From NCBI GenBank assembly GCA_029216955.1, contig JANAVB010031417.1, positions 19,252,219 through 19,316,218 on the forward strand: a stretch of 64,000 nt of DNA, read 5' to 3'. Under the pieces are notes generated by a model. The model did not search any database. It saw only the letters and a program-made list of their open reading frames with translations, and was not told the origin of the DNA. The position numbers and the translations under genes are program-made. The stretch is from Iris pallida (taxonomy: Eukaryota; Streptophyta; Magnoliopsida; Asparagales; Iridaceae). The first letter of the stretch is position 1, and each line of letters begins with the position of its first letter. Shown piece by piece: positions 58,141 to 64,000 of this stretch.

Positions 58141-59342
58141 AAAAAAAAGTACACCAGGTTGCGTACTTGGCTTTGTGAGAATTGAATTGATTGTATGTGT
58201 TGTATGTACATAAGACCAAGATTCTACATGGCTTCATCACGACCTAAAATCTGATGGAAATTTTAAACAAACTCAACTCTGGATGGTCCGTTATTTTCTT
58301 CCAATTATGCAAAAATAATTAGAATGTTCGCTGTGAAGGTGGCTGATGGCCACACCATAAACCCATTCACTGGCATGAACATGGCTGCAGCAACAGAGAA
58401 CTCTTCTGCAATTAGGGAGGATTTTAGGGGCAAGTGTCTCATTTACTCTTTTCAAAGTGAACAAAAATAATGAAAACCGAATAAACGATAATTTTAAAAA
58501 TTCAAAACCGAATGGAAATTAGTCTGCTGTATTTCAAAATTGGATGTAAAGTTAAAATAATTATTAAATTATCAAAATTTGACTTTAGAATATATAAAAT
58601 AAAATTATTGTTTTTAAAATATGCACAAAAACAAATAATTTTTTAATCGTAAAATATACATAGAATTGAGAGTATTTGATGTGCTTTCAATTTTGGATCG
58701 AAGTCCAAAACCAAAACTGAATAAAAAATTGTAGTAATTTCAAATACGAACACACAAAAAAAGCAAGTCGAATACCGAATAATGCACACCCCTATTTGCC
58801 AAAACACAATCTAATAAAGAAACCTCCGCTACTGCACTGTATGGTTGGTTTCTCCCGAAATGCCTCAAATTGTGAGATTTTCTCTTTGACGGATGAGAGA
58901 GATGGCTCAGCAGAAATTCTTCAGCTGAAGTTTGTGGCTGCGTATCAATTAATCAAGGCTGGCTAAAAGTAGTGATCTTAGTATATGATCGTTGCAAACA
59001 ATGTCAGTCCAGACATAGAGGTTAACAGAATGAAAGCATCTGCAGCAGTAACTGAATTGAAAAATATATATATATACTTCTTTACAATGATTGTGATCTA
59101 TAATACCGCGTAAAATTAATGATTGTCATAATAATGCACATTCTGTGCTAACAATACAAGCCTCAAAAGGGAACAAAATTGTAAATGCTTAACCCAAGCA
59201 GCATATTTGGAACAAAATATATGCTGCTTTTAGAAGCTAATGTAGAAGAAATCAAGAGCAGTCAAAATTCTCTAAAACCGGTAATCTGTGAATTCGGTAT
59301 TAGAATCAGGCAAATCGGCTTGTTGTATGTTAATATCTGAAG
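58141..59342. other. Intergenic between convergent genes
   Basis: Non-coding. The right end of a hAT-like element ('cgaataatgcacacccct', about 58770-58795, with 'accgaa' words from 58475) is visible, but no matching left end or TSD could be set. (TA)n lies at 59066-59078. The 3' UTRs of RIBA and of the tRNA-ribosyltransferase gene share this gap. Confidence 0.5.
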
Positions 59343-62300
59343 CTAAGCACAGGATGACGACAAGGGTACACAGCAGGGAGATACATCGACGCCAGCAACC
59401 TCCATGGCTCTGCAAACCCATCCAGGGACATCACCCTTGGGAAACTACAAAGAAAATGAAATCAAACTCAGAAAAAGTAACTAAAGATTGTCCAAATGAT
59501 TGATCTATTTTTATTCTATTTTGAACAAAAGTGCTGAAAATCAAACTCAGAAAAAGTAACTGAAGATGGTCCAAATGATTGATCTATTTTTATTCTATTT
59601 TGAACATAAGTGCTGGGCTAAGCCCCTCTCATAACCATCGATCCATCTATTGAGTAGCATGTGGATAAACATGTAGGCTGTGTTTGATTGGGCTTTTTTT
59701 CATGGAAAATATTTCCATCACAAATTTCCTACCAATTGTAGTGTTTGATATCTTATATTTTCCATGGAATTATTTTCCAAAAAACTCATTTTCAATTTCT
59801 TCTAAAATGGTGGAAAATAAAATGTCCAACCCATAGGAAAATATCATTTTCCATGGAAAATAACTATTTTTGGTGGAAAATAATGACAATCAAACACCCA
59901 AATTAAGTTTTCCATGGATTTTCTTAAAATTCCGTGGAATTTTTTTTCCTAGGAAAATAATTCCATGGAATTAATTTCTTTTCCACATATTTTCCATCTT
60001 GCAATCAAACACACCCGTAGTGTAAAACCACCACCATGAAAGAAACATCAATACAAAAAAAAAACCTTGGTACTTGAAGTAGAGTTCAGGACTTGAATCA
60101 AATGACTTTTGATCAGGTTTTGTCTTTTTGCCATCTCGGTAGAAATATTTCGACTACGGATACCGATACGATCACATGAGCATAGCTGATGAAAGAGAAT
60201 TGTGTTGCTGCTAGATGAGTAGCATCTTGGTAGAAATATTTTGACTACTGGAAAGATGCATGATCAGAGAATTGTGCTGCTGCTAGAATTAAAGTAAAAT
60301 GATGATTATAATATTTTTCCCTTTAATTTTTTCATAGATAACAATTCATTGGCTGACGGAACATAAAAAATCAATATATTCATATGTACAAGCATCTTCC
60401 ATATGAACTTTAGGTGTATTAGCTCATTGACGGAACATAATTAAAGTAAAATGAATATGTTGAATCGATTCATTGCTCTAATATGCCATTAGTATTAAGC
60501 ACACGCAGTTCCTTTCTCTCATTTTGAGTAGGAACTGTAACAGATTGAATATTCATATAGAGGAATAGAAGAACAAGCAATGAGTAAAACATATTTTCCT
60601 CATTGGACTTCAATCGGTTGTACATCTTACTATCGATATTATAATATAAGCAAAAACAGGAGATATCATGTGGAAAAGTAATTTAACCACCAAAATCAAT
60701 ATTTTAAAACAATTACAGCTTACTCAGACTGAATACCCAGTTAGTGATAGAGACAAACCTGTACCCGTAGAAACCCTTGCACAAACCTACACATAATAAA
60801 GCATGGTTATAGAGAAAATAGCCAAAGACTGGTCATTATACAACAAATAGCGCCATCAAACAACTTTCTGATGAACAAATAGAAAGCTAGGAAGCTAACG
60901 TACTCTGGAAAGCGTCCCTCGACTATTGACGTGTGAAGGTCCTTGCTTAGCTGCAACAGAAAAATGTTAGCCACTGGAACCTGGAATTATGAAGATGTGC
61001 GGAGATCTTACCCTCATCATGTATGACAAATTGTGGTATGACAGAAGTTGGGAACCCATTGCATCTTTTGTCACGAGGCAATGTATATAAGCACGTGTAT
61101 ACTTCTTACATACCTAAAACGTATATAAAAAGTAGGGAAGGCAATTATGAGGAAACATGGCAAGTATTTACTATTTAATTAGATGAGGGAGTTCCTGGGA
61201 AAAAAAAAATAGACCTAGAATGAAGCCTTACCATACACGAGCAGGAAGGATCAATAGGACGTTCATCACCCGCCATTGCTTTATGTTTCAGCTTTAAAAC
61301 TCCCTGAACATAAAAGAGTGGACAGAAGTATCACAGAAAAGCAAGTAGGTTCATATGTAGGTAAGTTCATAAATGTTCACAACATACAGAAATGACAACT
61401 AGCATATAACTTGCCAAACAATAACAGCATAAAGGAATATGCTTATTTAATAAACGTAGAACACAAAATTTGTCTGTATGTACACAATCCAGAGGACGAT
61501 GGAAAATGGTGATCGACCAAGTGAACAAGGCAACCCGCCCAATTCCTCTCACAATGATATGCTTCAACTGCAGAGAAATTGTTGAGTTGAAGATACCGAC
61601 TTCTCACTGTGAAGAGTCATGTAACTAATTTCACACAATAGATATCCAAATTTATGATCTACCTTTAGTAATTGGGTCAAACAGGTTTCATGTTTTACTC
61701 ATTCATGTTAAGCATATAGCTAATGACAAGTAAACATTGAACGTACAGTATACAATAATTCAAAAAGAATGGAATAAATAGGTTAAATAGCATAATTGTT
61801 TTGTGCTTCAATACTAATTTATAGCTTTAGAGAAGGTGTAGGTAGCTATATGTTTATGGTTTTTTACTTTATAAGCATATCAGAATTTCTATATTTCATT
61901 CTGCTATTCGCAGTAGAACTCAGCTCCTCAACCACTCATGAATTTATTAGTTATGCATACAAGTTTATATCTGGTTCTTAAGAAATAACTGTTCTGCAGA
62001 CAAGACAGACTCAATTCACCGATGGTTTTTATCAGAACCATGAAGACAGACCTTTTAAGTGAAGAAAGCTTGCAGTTCATGTTTACCTCAGGCACAAGTG
62101 CTGTTCCAAAACGAGCAGTCCGTGTAGGATAAACACAATCATACATGTCCGCACCGAGAGCACTGCAGACTACAATATCAAGCGGGTAACCAACACCCTG
62201 CAAGGTATGTGAAATTCAAGTTAATTATTTTACTTGTGAATCTTTCTTCAGAAAAAAACATTCTGACACTATTAGCTGGTTATAGGAAGTTCCAATCATA

Positions 62301-63326
62301 TTTATACTAGATAATTCTCACCATAACATATCGTGGTTTATCCTCTGGCAGGGCAGCAGTACATTGGGCCACAACACGCCAAAAGGAGTCCTTGTCTTCA
62401 CCGCCTGCAAGGCCACCAATAGCATAACTGTAAAAGAAGAAAACTAGATAATCAGTTCCACCATTTTAGAAGATTAATTTTCTCTGTTTTTTTTCTAATA
62501 AAGCAACTATGCACAACATCAAACTGGGTGCACTACGAACAAGATTGCAACGAAATACAAAAAAAAAAAAATTCAATAGGGAGCCCAATTTGCACAACAG
62601 AACAAACAAATCCCTTATTGTAACATGATGTATTATCATCTTATTGCTTAACCACTTCATCACAGGAAGAGGACTTCAACATCCGACCATATTTATAGTA
62701 AAGCAAGCAGCATAGTTTCCCTTCCCAGCTACCCAGAACATTTGAACTAAATACTTCTCAAGAAATGAAGACCAAGTAACTATTCACTTAATCAATTAAG
62801 ATGTGAAAGAAACAAAGGAAATCCAGACATCCATTGAGCAATACAACCAAAAGGGTTCAAAGTTTCAGCTTTTAACAAAGGCAAATTTCATTCTAGAACC
62901 AGAAGAAATTCCAGTGAAATAAAAGATTGAAGTACATAGTTTTACATGCGGTTACACACCCTTATACTACAATAGGTGGCAAGCATAAGAGTTCTTGGTT
63001 TATTGCAGTAATTTCCAACTTCTAAAAAACAATTCGGAGAAAGTTCAGTAGCATAAATATATGACAAGATAAATAGCAGGGTAGACAAACATACCCAGGT
63101 AAATTTCGTTCAACCAAGCCCCTAACACATACGTCTCTGAAAGGGTGATCATTAGTATTGACAAAACAATGCAGAATTGAAAATTTTTGCTTAAAAATTT
63201 CTAACAGTTTAAAACGTATCCAGCCTAGTTGGAATCAGTTGTTATTTAGTTCACCTGAGAACTGGATCTAATCCACCTTGTACAATTCCAAATAAGTTTT
63301 GCACATCCGGTTTCTGATGAGCTGTC
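59343..63326 (-). CDS. Queuine tRNA-ribosyltransferase, catalytic subunit (C-terminal part)
   Basis: Nine exons on the minus strand: 63255-63326, 63095-63136, 62322-62427, 62087-62197, 61232-61303, 61012-61113, 60904-60950, 60759-60786, 59343-59444. They join in phase with GT-AG introns to 226 residues plus stop. N-terminal exons are not seen up to 64000 and must lie beyond the window. The enzyme (TGT/QTRT1 family) exchanges guanine 34 for queuine in GUN-anticodon tRNAs. Visible: [54 protein letters not shown] with the nucleophilic Asp region before [11 protein letters not shown], and the zinc site CSCMVC (CxCxxC) with a later His (SYHNLSY). The acceptor at 61113 was chosen because it restores the third zinc Cys. 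The C-terminus is VPLSSSCA. Related QTRT2 subunits lack the catalytic set, so the catalytic subunit is preferred. Confidence 0.93.
59459..59616. repeat. 79-bp tandem duplication in the last TGT intron
   Basis: The block 'atcaaactcagaaaaagtaa' to 'gaacaaaagtgctg' is repeated once with a 79-bp period and about three substitutions. It starts 15 bp from the final exon's acceptor. Confidence 0.85.
59676..60016. mobile_element. MITE of the 'gtgtttgattgg' family, copy 2
   Basis: 341 bp. It starts GGCTGTGTTTGATTG and ends in the inverse CAATCAAACACACCC, with GTA on both sides as a possible 3-bp duplication. It is full of TTTTCCATGGAAAAT palindromes. It is homologous to 12695-13058 and lies in the last intron of the tRNA-ribosyltransferase gene. 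Confidence 0.8.
60130..60290. repeat. Diverged ~100-bp duplication in the TGT intron
   Basis: 'catctcggtagaaatatttcgacta' ... 'gagaattgtgttgctgctag' recurs as 'catcttggtagaaatattttgacta' ... 'gagaattgtgctgctgctag'. Confidence 0.7.
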
Positions 63327-64000
63327 CTTCAAAATATACAAGCAAATTACCAATACACTAAAACAAAGCCAGATATCATACTATAACTTTAAAATAGCGA
63401 CATTTAAATGTAAAACCGTTTATTATTGAACAATCACTGTCAGCAAGAAAGATTCCGTAATATAGATATCTTTACTGGTGGGATACGTAATCAAATAGAG
63501 ATGCTACAGAAAACTTCTAGTTCCTTCTCAAAAAAGAATTTGCACTTGCAGAATTTGACCAGCCAGATATATATTACACGATTAAAAAAATTACTTCTTT
63601 TGGAGATTGGAGAAGCTTGCAATGTGCAAGTATAACTGTAATTGCAGCAAAACTAATCCACTCAATAGAAGAAAGGATCCACTATCCAGGATTCGTCTTC
63701 TTAGCGTATTGATTCAATCATCGTATCAGATGAGGCTTTGTTAAAAGCAGAATCTGGATACACTAGATGATCAAGATGAGCATTGTGAACATTTTTATAA
63801 CTAACGATCAGCAACAGTAGAAATGATTAATTAGATGTTGAATTCAAGTATGATTACTCTTTAGATACAAAACATAAATGCAATCAAACGAGTCTTGACC
63901 CTACATATCTTTAAGTTTGAGCAGTGTATTCTATGTACTCTCGATTGCCAACATTTGATATAGGCCTAAAATGCTACACACAAGGATCTTGTTTCTGAAG
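63327..64000 (-). other. Intron of the TGT gene (continues past the window)
   Basis: No upstream exon of the tRNA-ribosyltransferase could be recognised in these 674 bp. The plus-strand frame at 63426-63635 has no family motif. Most likely all intron. Confidence 0.5.

Noticed and set aside
58440..58800. Complete hAT element downstream of RIBA
   Set aside because: The right end is recognisable, but the bases 5' of the candidate left end and 3' of the right end do not form a duplication.
60900..60950. TGT exon ending at 60900 (GAGTAC|GTTAGC)
   Set aside because: It puts the next exon out of frame. The donor after 60904 (CCAGA|GTACGT) gives the family sequence RFPEFVQGFLR.
61012..61104. TGT exon starting at 61104
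   Set aside because: The nearby acceptor at 61113 keeps the frame and supplies the third Cys of the CxCxxC zinc site, so the longer exon was chosen.

Overview
This window is plant nuclear DNA, most likely from an angiosperm with a repeat-rich genome. The evidence is GT-AG introns, a plastid-targeted plant-type bifunctional riboflavin gene, Ty1/copia and giant Gypsy-like LTRs, hAT, Mutator and Tourist MITEs, Helitron ends, and many (TA)n and (CT)n tracts. I recognise two intact-looking protein genes, both in the last 15 kb. The rest is transposon relics, mostly defined here by paired ends and target-site duplications (TSDs).

Layout. 0-5.3 kb: a decayed minus-strand Copia element with both LTRs, a TSD, a primer-binding site and a polypurine tract. 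5.3-18.2 kb: AT-rich DNA with a Tourist-like MITE, foldbacks, two hAT MITEs with perfect 8-bp TSDs, a LINE fragment, a solo LTR of the first Copia family, a Helitron end and a ~630-bp palindromic tandem array. 18.2-25.9 kb: a giant LTR-like element (outer A) with a second one (inner A) nested in it; no internal coding region is seen. 25.9-32.3 kb: (TA)n tracts, a GC-rich island, a SINE, a hAT element with a nested foldback, a poly-C run and a Mutator-like relic. 32.35-47.24 kb: a full-length but broken Copia element with long LTRs and an ATAAT TSD, interrupted by solo LTR D and by solo LTR C, which itself contains solo LTR B.

47.2-64 kb is the genic part. RIBA (DHBP synthase plus GTP cyclohydrolase II, plus strand, seven coding exons, 549 aa) has all introns and reading phases resolved. 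A queuine tRNA-ribosyltransferase gene lies tail to tail with it on the minus strand; its last nine exons are visible and its 5' part lies beyond the window. Both genes carry MITEs or Helitrons only in introns, so the coding sequences look functional.

The most unusual signal is in the giant LTRs. Members share conserved core blocks, but each carries at a corresponding position an array of one short motif, and the motif differs between copies (GCGTAAA, GATTTRCGTGC, GCCGCATG). The GCCGCATG core also recurs in the LTRs of the unrelated host Copia element.
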